From Paragonimus skrjabini miyazakii (Eukaryota; Platyhelminthes; Trematoda; Plagiorchiida; Troglotrematidae), in NCBI GenBank assembly GCA_014338405.1, contig JTDE01000718.1, forward strand, positions 1 through 64,000: 64,000 nt of DNA, written 5' to 3'. A program made the position numbers and the translations under genes. Numbering within the stretch: the first letter of the stretch is position 1; the number at the start of each line of letters is the position of its first letter. Below the pieces are notes generated by a model. That model was given only the letters and a program-made list of their open reading frames with translations. It did not search any database and had not been told where the DNA came from. This document shows, piece by piece, positions 14,001 through 23,832 of the stretch.

Positions 14001-17000
14001 ATCCTTCATTTAAATCATTCCACGGTCGTGGAGCAAACTTGTCACATGGGATGCTAACTATATGCGGCTGACCGACTTCATCCTAGACGAGAAGCATGTA
14101 CAAGAGCCGAGGAAGGTGAACGTAATGCTAGTGTCACAAACTGATGACTTTCAATCGTGCGCCGCTCGATTAAAACCCGAAAATTGTTATCGCTTCTGCC
14201 AAATTATCCAAACTGGTCAAAAGGACACGGTTGTGGTTATTGTGTAATCTTTGTAGACATGTTCTTCCATCAGCCAGGGGTCACCTCCGTCGCTAATAGG
14301 CAAACCTAATGTTATTCTCTGTTGATAAACCCCCCTCCCATGAAATTCCCGCTGAAAAGGGTCAGTTCGTAAAAATTTTACTAGTGTTTTTGGTTACAGA
14401 GTAGATAAAGCATGAGAAAAATATTCCTGGCGATCAAACGTACCGAAATGAAATTCGGTGCTATTTATTTGTCAACAAGCCATCAATAAATTGTACCATG
14501 ATTACAAAGCTAACGTTTGAAGCGGTCAAGGATGGAATTGAAAACAGTTGTACAAGTATGCTCATATGGACTGTGGTACGTAACTTCTGTGTTCAAAAAT
14601 TTGCAGGGCCCATGAATGCTTATCAGTTTCCCCGTTAAAAACAGTCAGTTGGAATCGTTTTTAGGATGATATAAGGAACACCGGAGAGCCTTTGTATATC
14701 TACTTCACGGTTGTGTACATCTAATACTTAATTACGCTGGTATTGACAAGAACCACGCTGTTTACCACGATGTGAATGTAGTAGGCCTACGTGCCCCTTA
14801 TCATACAGGTGTCGCCAGTGTAAGTCGTTCAATTAGTAGCAAGTAAACCAGGTGTTTCATGAGTGCGATAACGCAATGTAACTTTAGGGAGGCATGCTCC
14901 TGTTCAAGACTAATTAACGAGTAATGTTGTATTTTGTAACACAAGCCGACCGTCTTTACTCTGATTGTTCGTTATATTTACCGACTAACTTTGGAGCAAT
15001 GTGGAGACACCGAGAAACAGCGTTCTTTTAAAGTAGGAGTTACAGTAAAAGTTCTGTAAAATGAAACAACACAAACAAGCACGAGCCAAAGGTCCACTAA
15101 GCCATAAGCACGACTTACACAAACGAAAACTAAAACGGCGTCGACGATACAGTAGCATGACCTGTTACGCATTTCAAATCCGATCCGATCCGTGCGCGCT
15201 TGTTACTTTCGACCGCACATTACAGTGCCTTTTTAGAATGATTCTTATACTACTCATGAACTGTTGTGCAAAATGAGTGTCTATAAACAGAAGAAGCACA
15301 CTGCACATACAGTATTTACTAGCAAAACTTCCGCGTCTCCAAGACATAAGCTTTAGTTGATCAACAAGCTCGACACTGTTGGTAGTCCTCTTGCGGTATT
15401 GGACAGTTAGCAATCCATTGGGCTATGGCAGTCGGCAACTAGGCACCAACAACATAAACCGTAGCTACGGATTTTTATAAACATCCCAAATGTACAATTT
15501 TAGAATTAGGCCGGTTCAACGCAAGTGACAAGAGTCATTTAGCTTATTACATTTTGACTGGTTAGGTGAAATGGTAACAAATTCACCTACCACCATACGC
15601 CATAGGCAATACCGTCTTTACGATATATCCCTTATGAAAATTCAAATGAAATAGAATACTGCAATAAACTATATGGTAACGACATCTTGTGTTTATTTTT
15701 GACGTAGAATTATGTTCAACCTTCAATGAAAATGACAAGCACATTCTATAGTGACCACTGAGGATATTGGGGGTTATTTGAAGTAGCATCGTCATTTTAG
15801 TACTACTCCAAACTTGACTGCCTATGCAGTCACGTTACAATAGTAGTACTTTTACGCTTTACCGTGCAAAGTAGCGGAACATACTTATTAAGACAAAACT
15901 ATCTATCCATCTCCATTTCCTACTGACTCGGCTGCGTGATCCAGAGAATGAGGTACATGCCACACAAGGACCTTATTCTGTTCCTCGTTCGCATTAAACC
16001 AACTGACATTGTCTGAACAACAATATCCGCCACAAAGCTGGTTGTTGGAATTGAATCGGAATCGATGCTGTCATGTTTAGTAGGGCAGCAGATTTATTGG
16101 ATTCAAACGTCTCACCAAAAATATTGTTATACAACTGTGTGGAACGAAACTCTATTGTTCTACTGCTTCTTGTCAGCTGATTACTATTTGTTGTTGTTGG
16201 AATCACGTATGGTTGTAAACAGATTGGGATTGCTTTGTTCACTCAGAAAAACCTTTACTAAATCATAACACTGAAAGAATATTATTCAGCTTTTGTCAGT
16301 AAGAAACAGGAACATTAGTCACTTTGAGAACGCGAAAAATTCATATAAAACTGGACGGAATATATTTTAGATTATGTCGTTCACATCCTGGGGTGTTTCA
16401 TTTGCATGTAATCAGGGCTTAAAAATACACACTTTCAATCGAGTACCTTAATGATATTAGTTCTCACTCTTTTATCAGCGTCTGCATAATAATCTTTTTA
16501 ACATGAGCGATGTGATTACTCCAACATTATATACTACTGCCCACAACAATTTCACAACATTGAGTGGTAACATTGCCTGACGGTATGTTTATTCATACTA
16601 CACCGGTAAAGAAAAACGGAGAGGAAAACAAACTAAGATTATTTCCAGAGTCGAGGCTATTGTCTACCAAACCATCGCACCTGTGAGAGGCAGGTGGAAG
16701 AATTTTGAAATTTGTACTGTTGACCTGGATTTATCTCACTGATCGGATCATCATGGTTCACTAGAAGAGAAAATTTAATTGCTGTTAAGGTCTTTAAATA
16801 CTCCATTTCAAAATAAACATCTTCCCAGGACTAATTTATTTCTTTTTCAGACTAATTGCGTAGATATGAGAAAACAAAGTTTCCAGAAGGCGGGTTCGAT
16901 GTCTGATTTTGGGCACTTCGATGGGAAAGCAAATGTGCAGTTTCGCTACTGGTGCTTCTGAGATTGTACTTGTTTATGTTCGCCGAAAAACAAAATGGTG

Positions 17001-19022
17001 TAATGTACAGCGGTTTCTCAATAATTACGACAAACATTTGCCTAAGTAAATGGGTCTCTGCTGAGATTACAGCCAGGGTTAGAAAAAAACTAAGTTCAGA
17101 TACAGCTTTCTGTTAGCAGAAAAAAGCATAATTCCAAACCGAACGAATACTCCGTCTACGCCGCAGTCAACAAGTGCCATAAGGGTTTTAGCTTTGCGAC
17201 TGATTACGTAACCGAAATTCTATCAGAGCTGGCAAGACAAACAAGACAAGTGAACCGTTTGACTACCACCATCCGCTTACTATTGAGTGCCGTTAAAAAT
17301 ACGCAGTTTCTTCAGTCTTGTAGCAACACTGTGGATTTAACAGACAACAGTTTGAGTATCAAAAGCATATCTAGAAGAGTTAAATTTTCAGCCATTATAC
17401 TGAATCCAAATGAACTAAACATTTCAGACCTATTTCACATTCATGGCCAATTGTGAATCGTCATGTTTTTTACTGTCTTTTACATGTGGATGCTTTAGAC
17501 TCTCCTCAAACCCCAACAATAAGATATTTCTAGTTTCTTTATTAAAGGAAGTTGAATAGATCACAACTTGTAGACAAACTACCACAAAGCTTTATATGCC
17601 ATAGCCTCCACTGTTTCATGCTGCATCCCTTCAAACTGATATGACGTTGTTAACTTCAAAAATAAAACTGTCGCAGAGTTGTTATTCCTATCGTTCTTGC
17701 TGTTGAACGCATAATTATTAATTTAGCCCTCCAGCTGATAAGTTTGGTCTAAATCTTCAAGAGACAGTTATCAAATGAGGACGGTATGCGACATATGTGT
17801 TTTGACTTCTTCAGAACTACAAAGATGTCCAGTTCATGAAACAGTCTGCAGCCGGATCGATCTTGTAACATCATTCAGTGGTGCGGTAGATCATTTTGAG
17901 AAATTTTTGCGTTTTGCTAGTTAGCCGTGTTTAAAAGTGTTGTGCATCTATGTTTTACCTTTGACTGCGTATAATATCAGTACACTCAGTCTGTTTCTAC
18001 GTTTCTTATGGTGAGCAAAGTAATCCGTAATCATAATCAGTTACAATGATCTTATTATCTTATGTAGAGTTTTGCTTTCTCAGGGGCATGTAATAACTGC
18101 AGAGAATACGTTTTGTTGCCAAAAGCAGCCTGATTGTTTAAAACTAAGGGAAAAACGGACAACTGGCAGAAATATAGTGCTTTTACAGTCATTTTACGAA
18201 CAGAAAAATTTGGAACGTGTAAGCAGACCCAATCTTGATGTCATGGCGCGGTATAGTTAAAGGACAGTGTTTCACAGTGAACAAAGCCATGGTCACAAGT
18301 GTAATTGAACAGAACCTGTTGTCTGCATGTTGAGAGTGGTTCGGAGTGCGTATGCTTAGCAGCGACATTTAATCAAGATGGCTATGACTTGTGCACTCAA
18401 AACACACAATAAATCGTGTCTCAGGCAGTCGTCAAGCCTAAGAACTCATCAAGGACAACGTGTGCATAAAGTTCACCCTCAGGTCATGTCTAACCCTTGG
18501 CATGAGTCATTCAAAAAGAGACTTTGTAGTTTTAGCTTTGAGATTGCGATGTTTCTCGGATTTTCAACTAGAGTGGACACGAATATCGCACAGGGTACGT
18601 GCAATCGAACAGAAACCACGTTGGCTATTCTAATCTTTTAATGAACTTTCCGTTGCAATAAACTACGAGAGCTAGGAAAACCTTTGCAAGTTTATTTAAA
18701 TTGCTCCTTTTCTAGACTGTTTATGAAATATAATTCAGCTGTCAACCGTTGCGTTTATGAACCACTGGTCCATATAGGGCCTATAACCTCAAAAATCAAC
18801 AAAATCTAACCACATCTACGACATTTGTTAACTGGAGGCTAACGGGGATGATTGCGCATAGGATCCTTAATTACTTCCTTTTTGTCTGCAAAACACGTGA
18901 AATTAATAATTCACTACTGCGATCAATGAGCTACTCCGCCCTCTTACCCAGATGTGCGTGGTATTGAGGAAAAGTTCCCCGCCCACTGGTGTCCGCTGCA
19001 GTGAGTGTTTAAGCTATATGAG
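8061..19022. other. Intronic stretch with no recognised element
   Basis: About 11 kb of AT-rich DNA. Open frames reach only about 96 codons and show no conserved domain. A short hairpin resembling a decayed tRNA T-arm occurs at about 8758-8775 (CTGGG, six-base loop, CCCAG), but no A box could be assigned. A minus-strand frame of 94 codons (10459-10743, with ATG) has a charged composition but no known motif. I see no supported gene, repeat array or non-coding RNA here. Confidence 0.5.
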
Positions 19023-19069
19023 TACAAATGAGTAAAGCAAAACAAACATTTCCAGTTACCAATTTGAAC

Positions 19070-19677
19070 AGAGAAGTCCGAAACAGTTTTCTTTTGCACA
19101 GTGTATCTCTCGAGCACACTTCGCTGCATCTAATCAGGTACATACTGTAGTCTGTGGGTCTATATAGCAAATTTCAATGGACATTGTGAAGCTAAACGAC
19201 AAAATCAGCAACCACACAGACACACGCACACACACACATCCATGCCCATCAATTACCAGGGCAACTTGGTACTGACGAACAAGTCTTTCTGTACACAGAG
19301 GGGTGGCTTCCATTTGCTAATTGCTACCGCCTCCGCGAACCGGAGAAGCCTCCGATTTTTTGTTGCGTAACGTATCCGAAATGTCTTCTCCAGGTTCATT
19401 TGGGTCGACAAGTCAACAGGTGTTGGGCGATCGATAATGCTGGTCCCTTGTGACTTGTTACATTCTGACTTGAGCCCGGTATTGTTGTATCCATGAGCGT
19501 TTTGCGAACCCAAACTGGGATGTGTTCGTTGACCCGACTACGTAACTGCCGCTCAGTACTGCTTATGTAAGTGGCCCGGCACTCACACGAGAATTCGTAG
19601 ATGATGTAAGATTTGTCCTTGAGTGGTAGGGATGTTTTCATCGGTGGTGCTGGGATTCAGGTGGTGGTGAACAGCAT
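19070..19677. repeat. Left arm of the 608-bp inverted repeat of the Penelope-like element
   Basis: This is the reverse complement of 20527-21134. All paired positions sum to 40204, so the pairing has no net gap. Translations of the endonuclease region are identical in both arms. The inner junction is at the AGCAT/ATGCT boundary (19677 and 20527). The outer junction is at AGAGAAG / CTTCTCT. The very high identity suggests either that the two copies were formed in one insertion event or recent gene conversion. Confidence 0.9.
19396..19641 (-). pseudogene. GIY-YIG endonuclease domain of the Penelope-like element (left arm)
   Basis: The 81-residue frame contains the motif YEFSCECRATYISST followed by RQLRSRVNEH. 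This matches the Penelope-like GIY-YIG endonuclease, including the linked cysteine pair, the Y-I-(G to S) element, the arginine and the NEH element. In active members the YIG glycine is normally present, and here it is serine. The frame is the 3' part of the element's single polyprotein, downstream of the reverse transcriptase at 19974-20526 on the same strand. The frame breaks between the two indicate that the copy is dead. Confidence 0.8.
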
Positions 19678-20526
19678 GACCAGTTGGGCTGCATAGAACG
19701 TGCGTCTCATAGCCACTGTGAGACTGGTTTTCAACAGAGTGGCAGTGTCATCATCTTTGCATGGCGAACGGAGATAGATATTTAGTTTGAGAACTGATGA
19801 ACACATCGAGGCGGCCGGCTTTTGTTTGTCGAATTTCTTAACAAATGCCCATGGATAGCCATTTTCTTTCAGCGTGGTTCTTAACAATGACATCTTTTTG
19901 GCCAATGTTTCTCTTGAGCAAATTCTTCTTGTGCGATAGAGCGAGGTCCTCACCAGACCCTCCTTGTACTAGATCAGCACAAACTGGGAAAGTTCGGGTA
20001 CTGTCCAGTCCAATTGTGTTTCCGATAGAAAAACTGCAGTAAGCTACCGTTGTTCTGGCGCTTCATGAGAATATCCAAAAACGCCAGGGTTTCATTCTGT
20101 CCGTGCTCAATGGTGAAGCTTATTTTGGAATTCAGCTTGCTCACTGAATCGAGCATACTCGTTTCCAACTCCTTGCTATCGGTAATTATCAACACATTAT
20201 CACCATAACGCCGATGGAAATGAGCCTTTTTAGATTAGACCCAATCGTGAAAAGTCAGGCCTTCGGCTGGATTCGAACCAGCGACAGAAACACCATGCCT
20301 GAGCCTGAGCCTGACTGACGAGAGCGTCCGCGTTCTGCTCCAGATGGGCAAGGAAAATGTCGGCTAGTAGCGGACCGAGTGGACTGCCCATAGCAACACC
20401 ATCGATTTGTGTATAGCCAGTCCCTGGACGTAGAATTTTACGCTTGCTGTGCATAGTAGGAGAAGACGTTCTAGCTCAGACGTAGGCAATCCTGTGTTCA
20501 ATTGATGCGAGTCAATATACTGACAA
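19657..20526 (-). pseudogene. 5'-truncated, frameshifted Penelope-type reverse transcriptase
   Basis: Reading the minus strand from 20526 downward, the fragments in order are: a YIDSHQLNTGLPTSELERLL segment; then, in another frame, QIDGVAMGSPLGPLLADIF (20320-20454), which is the Penelope-type finger/palm motif; then YGDN at 20196-20207 in the position of the catalytic YVDD; then LAFLDILMKR and the YRKHNWTGQYPNF region; then an NGYP motif within 19657-19953. The order matches the family. Missing parts: the 5' part of the domain is cut off at the arm junction (20527), and two or more frameshifts are present. The first catalytic Asp of the YxDD pair is kept but the second is Asn (YGDN), so activity is not expected. 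Confidence 0.8.
20232..20318 (-). repeat. tRNA T-arm-like insert inside the Penelope reverse transcriptase
   Basis: On the minus strand a perfect T-arm-like hairpin occurs, GCTGG-TTCGAAT-CCAGC, containing the B-box sequence GGTTCGAATCC (plus positions 20269-20279). It is preceded by three short GGCTCA-type repeats. It sits between the AHLEQNADALV segment of the reverse transcriptase and the YGDN catalytic region, where the protein family has no such insert, and the reading frame changes across it. I infer a short tRNA-derived (SINE-like) insertion or a duplicated fragment. No convincing A box was found, so it is not a tRNA gene. Confidence 0.45.
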
Positions 20527-21134
20527 ATGCTGTTCACCACCACCTGAATCCCAGCACCACCGATGAAAACATCCCTACCACTCAAGGACAAATCTTACAT
20601 CATCTACGAATTCTCGTGTGAGTGCCGGGCCACTTACATAAGCAGTACTGAGCGGCAGTTACGTAGTCGGGTCAACGAACACATCCCAGTTTGGGTTCGC
20701 AAAACGCTCATGGATACAACAATACCGGGCTCAAGTCAGAATGTAACAAGTCACAAGGGACCAGCATTATCGATCGCCCAACACCTGTTGACTTGTCGAC
20801 CCAAATGAACCTGGAGAAGACATTTCGGATACGTTACGCAACAAAAAATCGGAGGCTTCTCCGGTTCGCGGAGGCGGTAGCAATTAGCAAATGGAAGCCA
20901 CCCCTCTGTGTACAGAAAGACTTGTTCGTCAGTACCAAGTTGCCCTGGTAATTGATGGGCATGGATGTGTGTGTGTGCGTGTGTCTGTGTGGTTGCTGAT
21001 TTTGTCGTTTAGCTTCACAATGTCCATTGAAATTTGCTATATAGACCCACAGACTACAGTATGTACCTGATTAGATGCAGCGAAGTGTGCTCGAGAGATA
21101 CACTGTGCAAAAGAAAACTGTTTCGGACTTCTCT
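20527..21134. repeat. Right arm of the 608-bp inverted repeat of the Penelope-like element
   Basis: This arm is oriented opposite to 19070-19677, so its endonuclease frame reads on the plus strand (20563-20808, with an overlapping frame to 20951). At its inner edge it abuts the truncated minus-strand reverse transcriptase at 20526. The outer edge is one base away from the right copy of the 11-bp direct repeat. Confidence 0.9.
20563..20808 (+). pseudogene. GIY-YIG endonuclease domain of the Penelope-like element (right arm)
   Basis: The 81-residue translation is identical to the minus-strand frame at 19396-19641, because it lies in the other arm of the inverted repeat. It carries the same CEC...YISST and RSRVNEH motifs. 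It has no reverse transcriptase in its own orientation, so it is a 5'-truncated inverted copy. Confidence 0.8.
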
Positions 21135-21146
21135 ATACAAATGAGT

Positions 21147-22826
21147 TACTCAGAAACCTGAGGTAGTGAAACAATAACGTTTACCTACATTGTTGGCAGA
21201 AAGTATAGGAGCACGGCTTCAGAGCACCAAGTTATCATTCCGTTTATCAATTCTTTAAGAATTGTTAACTTATGTCAGTTGTCATAGCGTAGTTCGCTGC
21301 CAACGTTTGCCTGGAATTTCCAGAAAGCAGAACGTTAATCAAACCTATAATTGTACCTGTTTCCATGGGCTTTTGCCGATTCATCGTGCGCATTTCTGTA
21401 CTCAGGTATGAAGTAGATAACTGTCTAATATCGACCGTGTGTACGACTACAGTTCCATTCTGTGTAGAAATCATACTGTCCAACAATGTGACCTAATGAT
21501 GATTTATTCGAAAGTCTTTGGTATTGTTTGTGTAATGTATACGATCGCAAAGATTTCACTGTTGACGATGAGTTACCTGTTCTTGCTGTAACAGTCCATG
21601 TAAGAATAGACTGTTATATTTTGTGATCAGCGTTGAGGCTGGAGACCAGGTCACCTCTCTTTGGACGTTTCAGTAAAGACCTAAGCAACCCATTCACGGA
21701 ATGAACACATTATTTTGAAGCTCGTCATGTTAACAGTTTTGGTTAGTTGTCCTGAAATTGCCTTGAAATTGTGACAGACACTTATGTTATAGACAGGTCC
21801 AGTTTCCGTAGGAACTAAAGTGAACCGTAAAGGCAAGGATAGTAGGACTGGCCTGATTGATATTGATGTTATCGTTAGATGCTTAATAAATGAAATGTGA
21901 TAGAATGACTTTGTGTTAACCTCGACTAAGTGAAACAGCCAGTTCATGGATGGAGATGAATCAGATGATTTCGCCCGTTTTTGCTGAACAGATATGAATC
22001 TATAGTCACTGATAGATAGGGATAATCGTTCGATGACCTTTACGGATGTTTGTAACACAAACTGGTGATCGAGCATTCACTCCTCGAGATAACTGCAGTT
22101 AACCATAAATTTTCCACTCTGGTCAAGTCTTACTGGTGCGTCCTTTTGAAAATGCACTTAGAAACTGGGCCGCAACGTTTTTAATATTTTATAAGGAATC
22201 TTTTAACTGAACAACATCCTGAAAGAAATCGACGCTTTTGCATGATAAAGTAAAATTTTGAATTACGAATTCTCATAGTTTGGCACATAACAAGTTCAAC
22301 AGAAATAGCATACAACGTTCCCGCCATACAGCCATCGTAAAATTGGTGCTTCCTAAGAGAAGTTATCTTCCAAATACATATGCAAGATTTACTATTCGTT
22401 TAAATAATTGCCCCTTATACTCTGCTACATATACCGGAACGAGCGCATTGTGACACGTCGCAGATATATGAATGTGTAAAGAAATCGGTGAGTTGGGTGT
22501 ACTTCAGTGCCAGCTCCTGATTTGCCTCCCGATTTTGTCTTTGTTGGATAATTAGACCTGGGGTTCAAACATAACAGCAACGAAGTATTAAAACAGAAAC
22601 TAGTAATGTATGAACTGTGGTCAGTGTTCTTCTACCAATGTTGGGTCTAACTGCTTAACCGGACATTTGCTGGAGGTGGTAGAATATATCGTTGGGAATC
22701 TGATTTAACAGTGTGTTGTGTTAGGATAACTGGATCATCTCTAAAATACGGACAAGTAATTACTTGGAAAAGTGAGTATCGTATGAAAACAGTTTTCTAG
22801 GTGCGGTCTTACCATCACCTGTGATT
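21147..22826. other. Intronic stretch with no recognised element
   Basis: The longest frame is 131 codons on the minus strand (21681-22076, beginning with ATG). Its translation shows no domain I recognise, and it has no supporting splice or poly(A) context. The rest has only short chance frames. Confidence 0.45.
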
Positions 22827-23456
22827 ACATCTTAGTTTACTGATGAGTAGTCGGAGATTTGGTTAATTTCAAGTTGAACATCACTCACAATTGATCGCAG
22901 CTATCGCATCCCCATAGACTTTCCAGTCGGCCCCTTTCGAAAAGAAGCACTAGATTCGAGTTTCGCTCTCATTAGAGCTCGTCAGTAGTGCATATTATCG
23001 CCTTCAACTTGAAATTAACCAAATCCCCGACTATTCATCAGTAATCTAAAAGTATCGCCTAGCAGGTTTAATGAGATTGGAGATCTCGACCTGTCTAGGA
23101 AGTCCTAATCGTGGGGTTATCGATTGGAGTGAACAGACAGTAACTGTGTCTCCATTTCGAGATGATCGGGGAACCTGATCATTACTCACAAGCAAAAGTG
23201 GTTGAGCGTTTCACATATGGTAATTCCGTCGTGCCTAACGTGAAGTCAATGGCGCAGTGGTAAACACGGTTGCCTCATGAACAGAATGTCCGTGGTTCAA
23301 GTCCCGGCAGTGGCGATGACATGCACTACTGACGAGCTCTAATGAGAGCGAAACTCGAGTCTAGTGTTTCTGCTTTTCGAAAGGGGCCGACTGGAAAGTC
23401 TATGGGGATGCGACAGCTGCGATCGATTGTGAGTGATGTTCAACTTGACATCTTAG
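22827..23456. mobile_element. Inverted (fold-back) composite of the R1 tRNA-like repeat with 9-bp direct repeat ends
   Basis: The outer edges carry the 9-bp direct repeat ACATCTTAG (22827-22835 and 23448-23456). Inside, a left arm at 22870-22993 is the near-perfect reverse complement of a right arm at 23321-23447. The right-hand copy reads on the plus strand and includes a tRNA-like core: TGGCGCAGTGGT (A box, 23250-23261) and GGTTCAAGTCC (B box, 23294-23304), with a CTCATGA anticodon-loop-like stretch between them. The left-hand copy reads on the minus strand and is truncated. Two 45-bp segments, 22834-22878 and 23003-23047, are also inverted repeats of each other (about three mismatches), so the left part alone resembles a short internally deleted TIR element. 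Confidence 0.7.
22834..23047. repeat. Short TIR-type derivative of R1 (45-bp terminal inverted repeats)
   Basis: Left terminus: TTTACTGATGAGTAGTCGGAG and onward to 22878. Right terminus: 23003-23047, ending CCGACTATTCATCAGTAATCT. They pair over 45 bp with roughly three mismatches and enclose 124 bp of the conserved R1 end sequence. The structure is like a miniature inverted-repeat element. It may instead come from an inverted dimer that lost one inner part. Confidence 0.65.
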
Positions 23457-23586
23457 CTTGTAAAATATACGGACCCTTATATGCAACCTTTTGGGCAACC
23501 CTTATGGGCAATCCGTCGGTTACGTGGACGGAGTCTAGTTTTTAACGGACAGACAACGGCACTGGCAGTCAGCAGATGAACAGTGT

Positions 23587-23832
23587 TTACGCAATCAATA
23601 TAATATCCATAAGAAAATTAAATTTGGCATTTTCGCTTCTCGGGCGGTGAACTTTGAACTTTGGTTGGATGCAATGAAGCTGTTCAGTCACAGTTAGTGA
23701 AAAGGGGATTGGGTGAATTGTAAGTGGTTCGGTCGAATTGGCATCCCACTCGACTACCAGACTTCGACATTTGCTACCGCATAGGAGGCACTTGACCTCG
23801 TCAGCTTCAGGCAGTCTTTTAAGACCACAAGC
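23587..23832 (-). pseudogene. Possible LTR-retrotransposon gag remnant
   Basis: An 81-codon frame between stops on the minus strand, without a proven ATG start. Its second half reads LHCIQPKFKVHRPRSENAKF. This resembles the W...(E/Q)..F..(R)...(S)...KF pattern near the start of Ty3/Gypsy gag proteins of flatworms, with the tryptophan missing. The first half contains CLLCGSKC, a short cysteine cluster that I cannot assign. The DNA here (23700-24000) is more GC-rich than its surroundings. This assignment rests on a weak pattern only. Confidence 0.25.

Larger units (their letters stand above)
19023..21146 (-). mobile_element. Penelope-like retroelement with 608-bp inverted repeat and putative TSD
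   Basis: The element is bounded by an 11-bp direct repeat, TACAAATGAGT, at 19023-19033 and 21136-21146, which is a plausible target site duplication. Inside it, two arms of exactly 608 bp (19070-19677 and 20527-21134) are inverted copies of each other and appear essentially identical. Each arm encodes the C-terminal GIY-YIG endonuclease region and a 3' tail with CA-rich simple sequence. Between the arms, on the minus strand, lies a 5'-truncated Penelope-type reverse transcriptase. The arrangement (truncated element fused to an inverted copy of its own 3' end) is typical of Penelope-like elements, whose pseudo-LTRs often occur in inverted partial dimers. A further 36 bp (19034-19069) lies between the left direct repeat and the arm and may be the 3' tail. 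Confidence 0.85.

Noticed and set aside
21681..22076. 131-codon minus-strand frame starting with ATG
   Set aside because: It has no recognisable domain or conserved pattern and no splice or poly(A) context, and its length is within chance expectation for 64 kb of this composition.
23245..23315. tRNA-Met-like sequence as a functional tRNA gene
   Set aside because: The boxes are good, but the acceptor and D stems do not pair and the same sequence recurs within a dispersed repeat, so it is repeat-derived.
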